DNA of 56,354 nt, taken from assembly GCA_000697475.1 (NCBI GenBank), contig JNEU01000607.1:1-56354 (forward strand). The letters are read 5' to 3'. Below, piece after piece: positions 1-12,012 of this stretch. How positions within the stretch are numbered: position 1 is the stretch's first letter; each line of letters starts with the position of its first letter. Position numbers and translations under genes: made by a program. The DNA comes from Lichtheimia corymbifera B2541 (taxonomy: Eukaryota; Mucoromycota; Mucoromycetes; Mucorales; Lichtheimiaceae). Below the pieces are notes generated by a model. The model was not told the origin of the DNA. It searched no databases and worked only from the letters and a program-made list of their open reading frames with translations.

Positions 1-137
1 AGGTCAGGTGCATTGCCAGACGAGTTGTTGTTGTTGTTGTTGTTGTTGTCGTTGACAGAGGAGCCGACAGGGGTGTTGGTAGGAGAGTTGGTAGGGGTGT
101 TGTTGTTGGTAGCGTTGTTGTTGGCAGGGGCAGACAT
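1..137 (-). CDS. N-terminal fragment of an Asn/Thr/Pro-rich protein
   Basis: On the minus strand an ATG at 137-135 opens a frame that stays open to the window edge (45 codons). The translation begins MSAPANNNATNNN and contains a run of eight Asn encoded by AAC repeats, within Asn, Thr, Pro and Ser-rich sequence. The upstream side (138-300) is A-rich then GA-rich, compatible with a 5' leader. No domain is visible and the rest of the gene lies outside the window, so no function can be given. A low-complexity frame this short could be chance, but the start context and lack of stops favour a real gene start. Confidence 0.45.
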   Translation of the reverse strand, partial: MSAPANNNATNNNTPTNSPTNTPVGSSVNDNNNNNNNNSSGNAPD

Positions 138-365
138 GATAAAAAAGAATAAAAAGAATTCACGGAAAAAAAATGTGATATAATAAAATAGAAGATGTAT
201 GTGCGTGTGTGTGTTGAGAGCAGAGAGAGAACTGGTAGCAGTAAAGTGTCCGTGAGACTCAATAAGAGAAAGAAAGACAAAGATTTATTTAGGGTGATTA
301 CGCGTGTGTATATAGATGAGATGATGCAATCATGCTGAGTGTGAATAAAGATGGTGGGCTAGTCC

Positions 366-1575
366 CTCAGAATACGACACTCAGAATGCTCATCAATTTG
401 GTCTTCATAAAGACCTCATGTTTCATTCTCAGATTTTGAACACCAGTGTGTAATAGGGTCAACACTATAAAGCGGTCGGAAATGGGGTATACGCCGGATT
501 CATGAATTTTGATTTAATAGGCAGATACTTGGGGTTCCATTTTTATGGCTTGAAACTTGGTGAGATGATCTGCTACGTCATGCTGATGAATTCTATTCAT
601 TCCAAAACAATAGGTGTCATTGTGTTAAAGTTAATGCGGGCGCCAAAGGAGCGAAATAGGCATGAGCGGCGGTCCATGAACGTGAGATTGGATGTTTCGA
701 GTCTAAAATTTTCATGCAAGATATGCCTCAGGATGCTGATCAACTTTGTTCTCATAATGGCATCAAGCTTCATTGCATGATTTTGAATGGCAGCATATAG
801 TATAAGATGCATAGTAGTATTTTATACGTATATACATGATACTTGGTAGTGATTCATCTGTCTTATACTCCTGAACCAACTTTGAAATCGAGGTTTCAAT
901 TATAAAGCTACCCATGCTGACCAACTTTGGTTAGTGTTCCAAGTTAAGAAGGGAGAATATGAAACATTGAGATGTATGATAGTAATAAAAAGGGGAAATA
1001 CTGATAACAAAGAACAAGTCTGTGAGAATGCAGTATACTCTTAGTGTGAGAGAGAGAGCCTGCCTACGTATCTAGCTGTGCCTTTATTTATTGTTGCTGA
1101 CTCACACAAGATTTTTCTCCAATGGCATCATGGCTGAGTTAGATGGATTGATCCCATCACTGTGATCAATCTTATATGTAACCACGGTGACCTCATATGG
1201 ATGGATGCATTATATTTACAATTGTATCATAACCGATATACATATCTTATATATGACAAACATGCCCCTATGTGTTATGTGATAGACGCTTCCACATGAG
1301 CGGATTTTTTCTCCTCTAGACAATCCACAACCCAACCTCATCTGGAACTTGGTTTACCGTTATAGAAGCACTTATTGCGGTCAACTTTGATTAAGATACC
1401 AAGGCGATCAGGCAGCGTGCCGAAGTGATTGCCAACCATAGCATAGTATCCCATAGAACCCTAGGTGGCATGAGTTGCCATGGTGCGGCGTTACATAAAA
1501 TATTTTTAGTTTTAACAGGGTCAAACCGACTTATCCTTTTTCCTTTAACTCTTTTTACAGGTCGTCTCAGTCAAA
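366..1575 (-). repeat. Dispersed repeat, short inverted copy
   Basis: Read on the minus strand, 1575 to about 366 matches the plus strand of 31775-34500. The shared blocks are a GTCGGTTTGACCC stretch at the outer end (1515-1535 versus 31797-31810), a block with GAGAAAAAAT-CGCTCATGTGG (around 1290-1310), a block around 840-930 ending in TTTCAAAGTTGGTTCA, and a block at 366-780 containing TCAAGC-ATAAAAATGGAACCCCAAG. This copy has one unit of each internal block, whereas the other copy has several. The open frames inside it (502-780 for example) are not supported as genes. Confidence 0.75.
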
Positions 1576-2159
1576 GTTAAACACAAACGCCTATTTCAGC
1601 ATCGACCACCTGTGTCCGCTTGTATGCAAAGGCGTCCTCTCACTTACTTGTGATTTGTATCAAACAACATCGCATCCTCACCGCCGTTATTCTTTTGGCA
1701 ACCCACTAGCATTAGGACATCCTGCAATCAAAATTACTTCTCTACCCACGTACCAACATTACAGTATCTAGCCACCCTTTAAAATAGAACGCTTGCTTAC
1801 CACTGAGGTAAATGAAGATGATCAAGTAAAAGAAAACAACGGAACATGGATGATGAGTCTCTTTGGGATTGATGTTTCGATGAAGAAATATATGTGTCGA
1901 ACGAGAGACGCTAGTATACAAAGCCCTTAAGGCAAGAGTGCGTATCAGTAAAATGAGTTATACAGTGTATGGTTCATTATTTTGTGGTTGTGTCCCCTAT
2001 ATGATGGGATAAGGTTATGTGAGTATAAAAGACATTGAGAGATACATGTAGGTGTACAAAACTAAAATACTGGGAACATCAACTTCTTATCCCAGACATG
2101 TCACGTGATCACCGCAGACAAGATATAAAAAAGAAAATATATATGAAGAGACTCTAACG

Positions 2160-2231
2160 CTCTCGGACCGGGAATTGAACCCGGGTCTCCCGCGTGACAG
2201 GCGGGGATACTGACCACTATACTATCCGAGA
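2160..2231 (-). tRNA. tRNA-Asp (anticodon GUC)
   Basis: The minus strand folds as a 72-nt tRNA. The acceptor stem is TCTCGGA with TCCGAGA (7 bp) and discriminator G. The anticodon stem is CCCGC/GCGGG around the loop CTGTCAC, giving anticodon GTC. The T arm is CCGGG-TTCAATT-CCCGG. A-box and B-box sequences look normal, there is no intron, and T-rich tracts suitable for Pol III termination follow within about 30 nt. It sits beside the dispersed repeat, with no other RNA gene nearby. Confidence 0.97.
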
Positions 2232-3235
2232 CCGGATTGCTCCCCGTGCTTATTATTTTCAGCGCGCGGTACTATATATACCACGCACCTTCCCAAAATG
2301 GAAGTCTTCGTAGGTGCTTCAAATACACCCATTAAATACAGAATCGCAAAGATGAACACGAATACAAGGATTTTCAATCCATGGGCAAGGTATATGAGTA
2401 TGTGGGCCATAATTTTTATGCATAATAATACAGGTTTACTGAAAAAAGTACAATGTAAGGATAATAGATAGTAACTGCATATGATCCTCTGGCCTTCTGG
2501 TTCTTGTTTAATTGCTTTCAATCTTGAATGTGGCTGTCAGTACCTATCTGACTATTGATGAGGAGCAGCTTAATCATCAAGAAAGACTACCTTTATAATA
2601 GTATCTCTTACTATAGGCTAGCGAAACATAAGGATGGGTCTATCGCAAAACTTTACAATGCAACATAAGGGTGGTTACTAGAACAAAGGTGATCAGCATG
2701 GTCGAAAGCATTATGTGCCAAAGTTTCAGGACCCAGGTATGCAATCTCAAATGTAGTAGTTTTACCACCCGCTAAATTAAAATCAGGTTGACCTCTTGAA
2801 ACATTTTGCTGGCATCCAAAATCCATAAATTTGAGGTTACAGATGTGGATCCTGAAGCTTTGACATATGATGCTACCTTTGTTCTAGTGACTACCCCGAT
2901 GCTTCATTGTAAAGTTTTGGGTTACATCCATGTTTATGCTTCGCTACCCTATAGTAAGAGATGCTATCATAAAAGTAATCTTTCTTCACGATCAACATGC
3001 TTCCCATTAATAATGAGAGTGGTGCAGAAGAGCGTGTCTGTGTACGAAAGCAAGCAAACAGAACGAAAAAGCCAAAGGATGTAACCGAGGTACTATGTAA
3101 CCGTGGATTATACAGAGCGTGCTATCATGCACCTCCACCTAATCAATACCAACATGGATTCGCTAACATACATTCAATGCTCCTGCTCAATACATCAGTC
3201 CCTACCATTCAACTTCTTTAATCCTAGATGAGAGG
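2232..3235. other. Intergenic, no supported gene
   Basis: Short open frames exist (for example 2806-3084) but show no domain, no splice continuation and no repeat-family match. At 3283-3330 there is a short stretch (CTCAGTCAAAGTT...GCGTCGAC) resembling 1563-1610 at the outer edge of the dispersed repeat, so a small repeat fragment is present. Confidence 0.5.
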
Positions 3236-3299
3236 TCTCCAGTAAGGTGAAAAAAGTAATAGATTGTGACGTGTACAGATCTTCTCAGTCAAAGTTGAA

Positions 3300-3620
3300 A
3301 TAAACACGTTTACTTTGGCGTCGACGAGGATGAGAGTTGGCAATGAAAATAAAAACGCTGGCTTACAAGATGATAAAGTTGGCGATGAGAACGACTAATG
3401 TATGCATTGGAAGTGGTTTATTTTGGTGCTTGCACACTTAATTTGGTACTGGAGCTGGGTAATGTTGCCACTGGAGAGGATAATCATGGTCGCGGGGACG
3501 AATAGTTCTGGCGCTGGAGATGATAATGTTGGCTTTGGAAACAATTACTTTCGGCATTGGAGACGAATAATGGTGTCGCTGAAAATGGGACATATTGGCT
3601 TACCTGCTTATGATACTTAG
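3300..3620. repeat. Degenerate minisatellite of about 22 bp
   Basis: Imperfect units of the type GGAGATGATAATGTTGGC recur across this stretch (clearest at 3470-3600), with variable spacing near 21-24 bp. The open frame 3402-3620 is a by-product of the repeat; it has no recognisable protein features. Confidence 0.4.
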
Positions 3621-3992
3621 GGAGTATCAGACACCGCTTTGGCTGGGTCACTGACCTAGGTCACAGGCTTGGGGGTGACCTTGATTCACGTACCAATTTT
3701 TCAGTTCCAGTAAACGATCGATTGGCCATCTTCCACCATATTTCTGCTCCTGTGGTTTGAGTAGCCAACTCAACCACCACCACCTCAGTGGTGTACCTCT
3801 TTTTCTTTGCTCTCTTCTCAGCAACAACCATCCCCATTGGAAACATAGATCTCTTGTGACGAATCTTGTGGTAGGTGGTGGCATTGCCTACGTCAATGGT
3901 TGGGTGTCATGGCGACAGGTCTCTTAGTAGCTTTGTTCGACCATTTGCTTACTTTACGCTGCCATGTAGAATATCGATCATCCATTATCAAT

Positions 3993-6442
3993 ATGCCTCG
4001 TGTATCTGCTCGTTCCCGTTTCAATGCTCGTCGATCCACACCATCATCATCATCATCATCATCATTATCATCATCATCATCATCATCATCATCCACTATC
4101 AGCAACGCAATCCGTGAACAAGAAATTAAGTTGAAAGCTCTCGCATCGAAAGAAAAAGCCAGGCCCTACCAGACAATCAGATCTTATTCATCAAGACAGA
4201 AAAGATTCAAGGTTATCATCTTATTGGAAATATGAAAGAAGATAAGACGTCTTTGCTTACTCTTTAACATAGGAATGCTGTGAAGCATGTGGTTATGAAG
4301 ATGGATATCTTGTTACAGGAGGGAAAATGCTACGCTATCTACAGGACGTTGTTGTACCTGAAGGCAACCTACGAAAGGCGAATCAGGAGAATGGCGACCC
4401 ATACCCGCTCACCACAGGATCCATTAAGCAGTATACTAAAGCCATTATCGATTTATATCAAAGTCAACGCGTTCATGGCATTAACAACAATGAGCACCCT
4501 CGTGATGCTGCATACAAGGCATGGATACATTCTTTTCATTATGAGGAAAGACCGCGTAGTCGTGACATGTACATTGATCGTGGCATTGGAAGCATTCAGG
4601 TAAGGTTAGTGTTGCAGCTTATTTATATTTATCTTATTTACTGATTTCGACGTCAATGGGTTTAGGATGGATACACAATGGACGAGATGGTGAAAGTGAG
4701 CGAGTATTTTTTTATCAACGGCCAAGAACCACATCAACGTGAACGAATGACCTTTCTTCTCGAGCATGTAATGCTTTTGCGTGGTGACGACACGAGGTCT
4801 CTCGAGCTAGCTGATATATTTGTGCAATTTGCGGAGGAAGGTCCTACAAAGTGCCCAGTACTCGTTGTCATGTTGGATAGTGGAAAGACGAATCAGCGTC
4901 ATGAAAAGCAGTATGTTGCTGGTATCCGCCATAAGGATGTGCGTATTTGTGCGCTTGGTGCAATGGCTATATATTTCTTTTATCAGTAGGCAATGTTAAT
5001 CATCTCTCAGATACGAGTTACTCATATCAATTTATTATTCAGGTGGTAATTACTTCAAGGGAAAGATTCTGAAAACTTCCCTACTTTCGATTCCAATCGC
5101 TGGTTTGATACTAAGGTGTGCAAGGGCTTCCACAAGACGAAGAAAATCCATTATGTTACTCAATACAGAATGATCACCAAAGCCTTCAAGGCATGTAATA
5201 TCCACAGTAAACACAAGACACACGCTGGCAGAGGATCAGGTGCTCGACAAGCAGAGGCTGCAGGTGTTTCTGAAGACAATTTAAAGAGGCATGGTCGCTG
5301 GGAGACTGGCAGCATGGGCACTCATTATCTAAAGAACTTTCCGTTTCGAGCAATTCGATCGCTTAGTGGATTTCCTATTGACGGTGGTCAATTTTTTCTT
5401 GAACGTGCTGTTGTTACTCCAAGTGAATCATTGCAACAAAAAGTGTTCCCATCCGTAGAGCACTGGTTGAGCTGTGTGCAGGACGACGACGACAATGATT
5501 GCCCGCAAACCATTTGTGCACAAGGATTTCTGAATTTGATCAAAGAGTTGCGCGTTGTATTCTTGCAAGATGTTGTGATGTTGCGTGATCTCCCTCATCT
5601 AAGTACATCCAAATTATTCAACCACGCCTTGTTTGAAGATCCGGAGTTTTTACAATTCGAACAACAGCTTTTGACTGCATCACGTACAGAATCCAACCCG
5701 CAACAAAGTCATCTCCATCAAGTGGCACCTATCATCGGAAATGGACTCTCAGACTTAGGAGGAAGAATCGATGGTATTGAAAGTCGTTTAGAACAACATT
5801 TTCACGAGGCACAGCAAGCTGGGTGGCTGATGTAATACGGAGCAGAGTAAGTGAATCAAACATGGGCCATAGTCATTGTGCTTTTCCTAACTCAATGACA
5901 AGGCATCAAACGTCTTTTTCAAGGGTTACTGGTTTAGCGAATAGTATCAATGATCCCACTTTTGCACCAACATTCACTGGCAGCAGCAACACCAACAGCA
6001 TTAATGATAACAATGATAACAGCAACAGCAACACCAGCACCTCCGACAACATCAGCACTGATCAAAATTATGAGATTAAACTTGTTGAAAACGTCATGCA
6101 AGCGTGGAAGGAATGGGATACAGGTCTTCTCCTTGGGTCTCCAGCAATAAAAGATCTCGAAGCAAGGTTTAATACTGATTGGCGGAGGCAAAGGTATGCA
6201 GGTTTGCGTGTCATCATTGCTAAACACTAATGCGATTGTGTAGCTCGTCAAAGTTTAGCAGACGCATGAAAATCATCAAAGCAATTGAAAAGATCAGCAA
6301 TGATGAAGGTGTTGGTAAAGATGTAGCAGCTTCTCGTCTAGACGAGCGTCGTGCTCAGAATGGATGGTCAATGGACCGATTGCAAAAGGAACTCACCAAG
6401 AGAGATGTGCTGGATATTATGCAAGGTTTGGATTATGAATAG
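3993..6442 (+). pseudogene. Crypton-like tyrosine recombinase, six exons, one in-frame stop
   Basis: My model joins 3993-4211, 4273-4599, 4666-4985, 5043-5831, 5903-6193 and 6244-6442 (715 codons including the stop); all junctions are GT-AG and keep frame. The N-terminus is basic with a poly-Ser run. Exon 3 carries the first Arg box (LLRGDDTRSLELADI) and a Lys region (GKTNQR). Exon 4 carries HAGR, RHGRW and a Tyr in THYL, the H-x-x-R, H/W and Y boxes of tyrosine recombinases. The last two exons match the GCR1_C-type DNA-binding domain usual in fungal Cryptons and Ndc10/Gcr1-like proteins. Exon 4 has TAA at 5047-5049, in phase right after the junction, so this copy is probably dead unless that junction is wrong. 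The intron at 5832-5902 has a CTAAC branch point. The role would be excision and integration of its element. Confidence 0.82.
3993..6442 (+). mobile_element. Crypton-type element (gene only; ends not located)
   Basis: Cryptons move by a tyrosine recombinase and lack long terminal inverted repeats, so the gene content is the only evidence here. I found no convincing direct repeats that fix the ends; the stated span is the coding region only. The adjacent 6443-6600 stretch holds CA-rich simple sequence. Confidence 0.6.
4041..4093. repeat. TCA trinucleotide tract (poly-Ser)
   Basis: A run of about 17 TCA/TTA units within exon 1 of the recombinase gene, translated as a Ser-rich run on the plus strand and as poly-Asp on the minus strand. 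The minus-strand Asp frame (3893-4105) is a shadow. Confidence 0.85.
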
Positions 6443-6804
6443 CGTTATTACGTTGAACATCGTCTAACTGGTCATGCATGGCATTTAGGATTGGATGCTT
6501 AGCTCGCGCGCAGACGCACACACGTACAGACACACACACACACGTGAAAGAAAGTAATAGAATATCCATAACATCATACATTGAATAAATCAACGCTAGT
6601 CATCTCGTGTATAATACAAGGACGCTATTAAGTGTTTATCTATCACATATCGTGGCATACATCCGTTGTATATATTCAACTAGGCAAACATGGGTGTTAG
6701 TAGGCTCCTCCAGCATTGATGAATGATCCATATGTAGTACCTTCAAAATATGTAGTCATTTTATGTATATATCATCAATCATATAAAATTAGCTATGTGC
6801 TATT
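6443..6804. other. Intergenic with CA microsatellite
   Basis: 6500-6545 is CA/GC-rich simple sequence (GCGCGCAGACGCACACACG followed by ACACACACAC). Nothing else can be supported. Confidence 0.6.
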
Positions 6805-6812
6805 CTGTGACC

Positions 6813-7547
6813 TAGGGGTCCTCACAATAATCGCAAAATCGACTAAATCGCAATTCGATTCGATTCAATTCGATTCGATTGCATGTTGAGAATCGATATA
6901 ATCGAGCATCGATTATTTGCAATAATCGAAGAATCGAGTAGGGATTTAAGTTTACAATAATACTAATAGTTATATATATGATATGTAATAAACAATAAGT
7001 AATACTAATACTGCTTCGCTATGCTATGGCTACTTAATGGATACTGCGAATGGGAATGCGGAGATACATAGCTATCTACACGGGAGATATACACTATCGT
7101 TTACTAGTGACATTTGACCAGCAGCCACCTTGTAGCATTGACAGCTACAAGATACGCTAGTTTCACTGATATTATAGAAGACGATATCTTAGATACGATA
7201 TAGCTTTAGCGTAATTTAGGTGTATGTATATAAACGCAGGATATCTCGACAACCGACATCGTTAGTCTTTGATCAACGAATATCTCTTCACTGTATGTAA
7301 GACGATCTTCATGCATCCTATATAGTAGCTTGTTAACTTTATATATGAACGATTGATATAGGACCTGCAATGCTACACACCTAGCACTACAAGCAGCATT
7401 TGGGTAGCCCAGCTGACCACCTGCCAACCGTCGATTTGTACGATTCGATTTTTCGATTTTTCGATTCGATTCGATTCGATTCCCACATACTGAATAATTG
7501 TACGATTATGCCGAAAACTCGAATCGAAATAATCGTGAGGACCCCTA
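6813..7547. mobile_element. Non-autonomous hAT-like element (MITE), 735 bp
   Basis: The ends are inverted copies of TAGGGGTCCTCAC (13 bp perfect, then a diverging AT/CG tail). They are flanked by an exact 8-bp direct repeat CTGTGACC at 6805-6812 and 7548-7555, the target-duplication length typical of the hAT superfamily. Both subterminal zones are packed with TCGATTCGATT-type repeats (about 6840-6940 and 7437-7490). The inside has no transposase-like frame. It must be mobilised in trans; no partner transposase is in this window. Confidence 0.9.
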
Positions 7548-7555
7548 CTGTGACC

Positions 7556-8990
7556 AACGGTATAGGGTACCTGTGGTATATTGCGCTTTGGCGCAATTTT
7601 ACGCAGGTATCTTGCCTACCCCCGCTTGTGACCCTGCCAAAAATTTGGCGTGATTGGTCACAATTTTCGGTGACCTGGTGACCAACGATAATGATACTTG
7701 ATGGCATGTACTTACTTCCATATGCATACATGTTATACATACAATACAGGCAGCTCACTTGATTTTAGGAATCTCTGCCACCACGAGATTCCATCTCCAA
7801 CGCCAACAATATCAAATCCAGCGCCGCTCAAGCACCAACATTAATCACTTTGAATCCCAACATGAGTCGTTCTCATCGACAACTTTATCATATAAACCAA
7901 CTTTTTTTATTTTAATCTCCAAACTTCATCTTCAACCCCAAAATAACCGTTTTTTTGGTTCAACTTTGACTACGAAGACCTTCAATGGTGGGTGGACAAC
8001 ATAAGTAATCCTGGTTGTTATACATACACTGCCCTTTTTTGTACTCAGGCTCTGTATTTTTCCTTATTACTCATTCACCGTCTATCATTCTTCATCCCTT
8101 TTCACTCACCCACCATCATTACTTATATTGCCCACCCACCGTAGTTCACCTATGTATTTACATGCTCAAGAGGTATCCGGAAACCACAGCGGATTATTCC
8201 CAAACGACATTAGATATATCGTGGGAAGGAAAGGATATGGCATTTGTTGCTTTTCCTCTAAGTGAAACATAGCATGGTACAAAATGACAAAGATAATGTC
8301 TAACATGCTCTAGGATTATATCATGGCCAGCATCAACCATTACCAGTGATCGTCTGATATCCTTTACAATTCCAAGCAGATCCTTTTTATTCCATTGACC
8401 AAAAAGCTACCCTAGTACGTAGAGCTAATAAAATGAAAATTCCCATCATCCACCAGTGAAACAGCTTCAAGAGGAACTCTTTCCTTATTCATCCTGCCTC
8501 TGGCCAACATGTGTATAGGCTCCAGTCCTGGCGAAGCATGCATACTGAATTTACCACTCCTTGCGCAATCACATCCAAGAAATCCACGTCATTCAAAGAT
8601 AGATCACAAATCTAAAGGATCCCAGCCATTCACCTATACTTGAAAACTGTATTAAAAAAGCCATCCTCCTACAACACAATACCACCATACGATAATTACC
8701 ACCAGCAAGCACAGCGAAAGCAATCCAAGGCTGGGCGATGATAAAGGACGTGCCATATAACTTGAAGTCCTTTCTTGTGCCCATGGCTTCCCAAATATAC
8801 ATGTATAAACAGCAACGGTGGTCAGGTCCATCGAGAGGTGTCTGTTGCGGATGATGATGATGAGCTGCTTGAGATAAGTAAACATTGTATGGACCATACC
8901 AGCCTATTTTCCCACCATACACCCCACGTACCAGTTTCAGTTTGCCATGCCAACGTATACCAATACAAGCTTACAGGAAAACATGCTTAC
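7556..8990. other. Intergenic, no supported gene
   Basis: Open frames (7759-8004, 8015-8272, minus 8593-8922) show no recognisable domain or consistent splice structure. 7640-7692 has several copies of GGTCACC/GGTGACC in both orientations, able to form weak hairpins. Confidence 0.45.
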
Positions 8991-8999
8991 TTGTGAGCA

Positions 9000-9418
9000 C
9001 ACTTGTAACCCTGGCCGTGTTGGATACCTTTGGGCTGGTCACGATGCACAATGGCGGCAGTACGATGGAGACGACAGCAATTGCAGACGATCGTTTTTCA
9101 GAGAAGGCTTGAATGCCAAAAGTGTAAGTTGCGTTGCGTGGTTTACAAGAACAAGCTGAAGCGAGTACCAGGAAGGGTTGAATCACCAAAAGAGATGACG
9201 CGCAACCAGAAGAGAAATGCCGATTGACGATCAATCTGAGAGCACATGGAGACACCGGGATTGTCGACAAGGAGTGAAAGTGAAGGCAAGCAAGTATAAA
9301 AAAAGAACCGTTGTTGGGAGTCAAGGAAATAATGCAGCTTTGTTGACTGGGAAGCTTTGAGCCAATAAATTTTTATGCTGGGGCGCGGACTTGCCATTCC
9401 TCCACCTGCCTGCACACA
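9000..9418 (+). promoter_or_regulatory. Conserved upstream region of an F-box gene
   Basis: This stretch is recognisably similar to the region upstream of the F-box gene on the minus strand (37440 down to 37049) and to a stranded copy at 24890-25290. The core close to the start is AATTTTTATGCTGG at about 9367-9380, some 40-50 nt before the ATG. A further shared stretch near 9020-9110 reads in the plus strand as a peptide of the form DTF-LVTM...ETTAI...RF, also present upstream of 37048, so part of it could be the tail of an old upstream coding exon rather than pure promoter. Confidence 0.5.
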
Positions 9419-11377
9419 ATGACTACACAGACTACTCTTGAAGACCTCTGTCAAAAACCAACACTTACAGCTTCCACTGAAAAATATGCACAACTTGTTC
9501 ACGATTCAACCACTCAACTACAGCAATCGTCTGAATCGATCTTGTCAGCTCTGAATCTACGCTCCATTGCATTCACAAAGCTTGCCCACTTTGAATCTGC
9601 TATTCACGATGCTAAAGCCATGCAGCAACTTGCACCTTCTTCAGTACTTGGCTATATACGGGAAGCTGATATTTACAGTGAACAAGGCAAACAACGTCAT
9701 GTCATCGATATATGCAGCAAAGGACTCAGCATGGTCAACGCCATAGATACGCACTATGCAACATTACAACGCGCCAAAATGGAATCTGAGCAACGCCAAA
9801 ACACACGCATCGACTTTATTACCCAACTACCACTCGACATTGTTATCACAACACGCATCCCGGTGTTTGTGGACAATGATGATATCAGCTCCGTGAAACC
9901 ATGCCTGTGCTTGCATGCCTCGAACGACTGGCGTTCTTGTGTTGTTCGAACCCTTGATGGATTAATGTTCACGACTGGAGATGAGGAAGACAAAAACGTG
10001 AAACCGGGTTCGGAAATCGCCATGCTTTCTCGACATACAGTAGCATTACGTGTTGGACAATTTTACCACGGAACATGGCTTTATGATTTACTCCGCGATA
10101 ATGGCTTTTGCTCTCTGGAGACGTTGTTCATTGATCGTAAGTGCTACTCATTATTTAAAGCGCTCTTTTATTTACAGTCGTTTCTGTAAGGTTTCAAGGC
10201 CGATAGCGTTGATCGATTGCTATTGTCTTTAAAGTCCATCGGCAACAATTTGACACACTTTTGCATCCTCCAAGAAGGAAAGGCCTTGATACCGATAGCC
10301 GATATTCCACAGAGTTGCCCCAACCTCGTTGCACTCGACATACACCCTTGCAATATAGGCGATTTTACCTCTATTCAAATGAACACATGGCCGAAGATAA
10401 CAACGCTAGTCCTTTCGAATGCATGGGAATATAGCATCACTTACGATCAGATTGCATCAATCGGCAAGCGTTTTCCATCTCTGAAGAAGTTACAACTTTA
10501 CGCATGCAAAGACGTACAAGCATTACTCGTTGTCTTGGAGAATTACCCATCAATGAACGATCTTGAAGTTGATGCGGATGCATTTGGTTCTTTTGATTTC
10601 ACCTTCTCGGATCAAGGATGCAAGTCTAAAGGAATTGGCATTACGACTTTGTCTGTCAAATCTGACAGTATGTGTGTCGGTCAGTCGGGAAAGCTTTGGA
10701 GTACCATTACTTCGGTGTTGCAGCAGCATCTAAAAACGCTTGAGGACGTTAAATTTTTCTTCGATGCTGGTGATCCAGATGCTACGATGTATGACATTGA
10801 GTACCCGAGACTGAAGCGGCTTTTTCTCCAGCATTCTGGTTGGTGGATACCACGCAAAGCGTCGCGGCTTGAGGATTTGGTGATACATTCATATGGGGTT
10901 CCACATTTCGATCGATTGCCCGATGCTATACCACCAAACTTGAAAAAGCTAGATATGAAGATGGAATGTCTACATCCCAGTGCATACAGACTTTACAAAC
11001 AATACCTGCTTCGCTTTGTCCACTACTCCCAGCTGGAACAACTGGTTAATCACTTTCACAAGGCAAAGGATATTGACGATATGTTAAATACAGTTCATCA
11101 CCTTCACCAGCTTCAATGCCTCATCTTCACCTTTGACGACGAGTGGGAACCCACCCAAATGCAAAGATTTCTTGAAGAGCTTGGCAATGCATGTCCTTCT
11201 TTGACGTTCCTGGAGATCGGCTGCACGAACGCCCCATCTACAAAAGCAATGGATGCCTTGAAGCGGCTTGAACATCTGGAGGGGATTATATTTTCAATTG
11301 TGGATACGGCTGGAGATGACTGCTTTTGGTATGCGATCGACAGTTTTTCTCAGCTGAAATCCATTCGAGTCTACTGA
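9419..11377 (+). CDS. TPR/F-box/LRR protein, C-terminus cut by TGA
   Basis: Two exons, 9419-10136 and 10191-11377, give 634 residues. The N-terminus (residues about 10-125) is a TPR-like helical repeat region. Residues about 131-178 are the F-box (IDFITQLPLDIV ... WRSC), and exon 2 carries degenerate leucine-rich repeats. F-box proteins bind Skp1 in SCF ubiquitin ligases and choose substrates through the LRRs. The phase-1 intron uses an AAG acceptor (10190), skipping a CAG 13 nt upstream. The stop TGA at 11375-11377 comes early: the same frame continues 30 codons to TGA 11468-11470 and encodes DLRHLKQQRPDLKIV, matching the C-termini of the paralogues at 20093 and 35000. The protein is therefore a slightly truncated version, probably still foldable. 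Confidence 0.85.
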
Positions 11378-11470
11378 GACGATGTAATCAACATGGATGA
11401 CCTTCGGCACCTCAAACAACAAAGGCCTGACTTGAAGATTGTTGCGGATACAACATTCTATAGCGGTTGA

Positions 11471-12012
11471 ATGTTCTTCATAGCTTAACTTTCTCCTTGC
11501 TTACCAGCATGAAATAAAGCTCCTTGATACATAACATGGAATAATTTGTGGTCTCATATTATGTACACAACACTTTTATGCCATCAATGACTATTGGTAT
11601 CCCGTGCTATATCATGTACCCAATTCCTTTAGTAAACGGCTTCACAAGAGTGCAGCACACCGTGCATCTGTGAGAGCTTACTGGCTGCTGATGCATAAAA
11701 CTCCTTAGCCGACATACCCAATCATTCCAAAGAAACCCCCATCATATCGAAACTGGTACGCTCTATAATACAAAGCATGACAACAGCACAATGCATATAA
11801 TCTACATGTATGTACGTGCTGTCATAATAGGCTGTGTAATCCTAACCCGCTCATTGCTACATATATAAGCACACTACTGACAAATAGAGATGGATTTGGT
11901 TCTTTATGACATGATGGTATATAATCATCTGTGATACAAGCAGGGGTGAATAAAGGGATCATCATGTTTAGTGGAGTGTTGTGGGGGTGGATGATTCGCT
12001 ACACGCTTTCAT
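11471..12012. other. Intergenic between convergent genes
   Basis: The stretch separates the ends of two convergent F-box genes. An AATAAA-like signal occurs at 11511-11518 (GAAATAAAGC). Nothing else is supported. Confidence 0.5.

Noticed and set aside
3893..4105. Minus-strand poly-Asp protein
   Set aside because: A reading of the TCA microsatellite inside the recombinase exon; no support on its own.
8593..8922. Minus-strand frame with hydrophobic stretches
   Set aside because: No recognisable family, no splice partners, and it ends in the diverging flank of the F-box upstream block.
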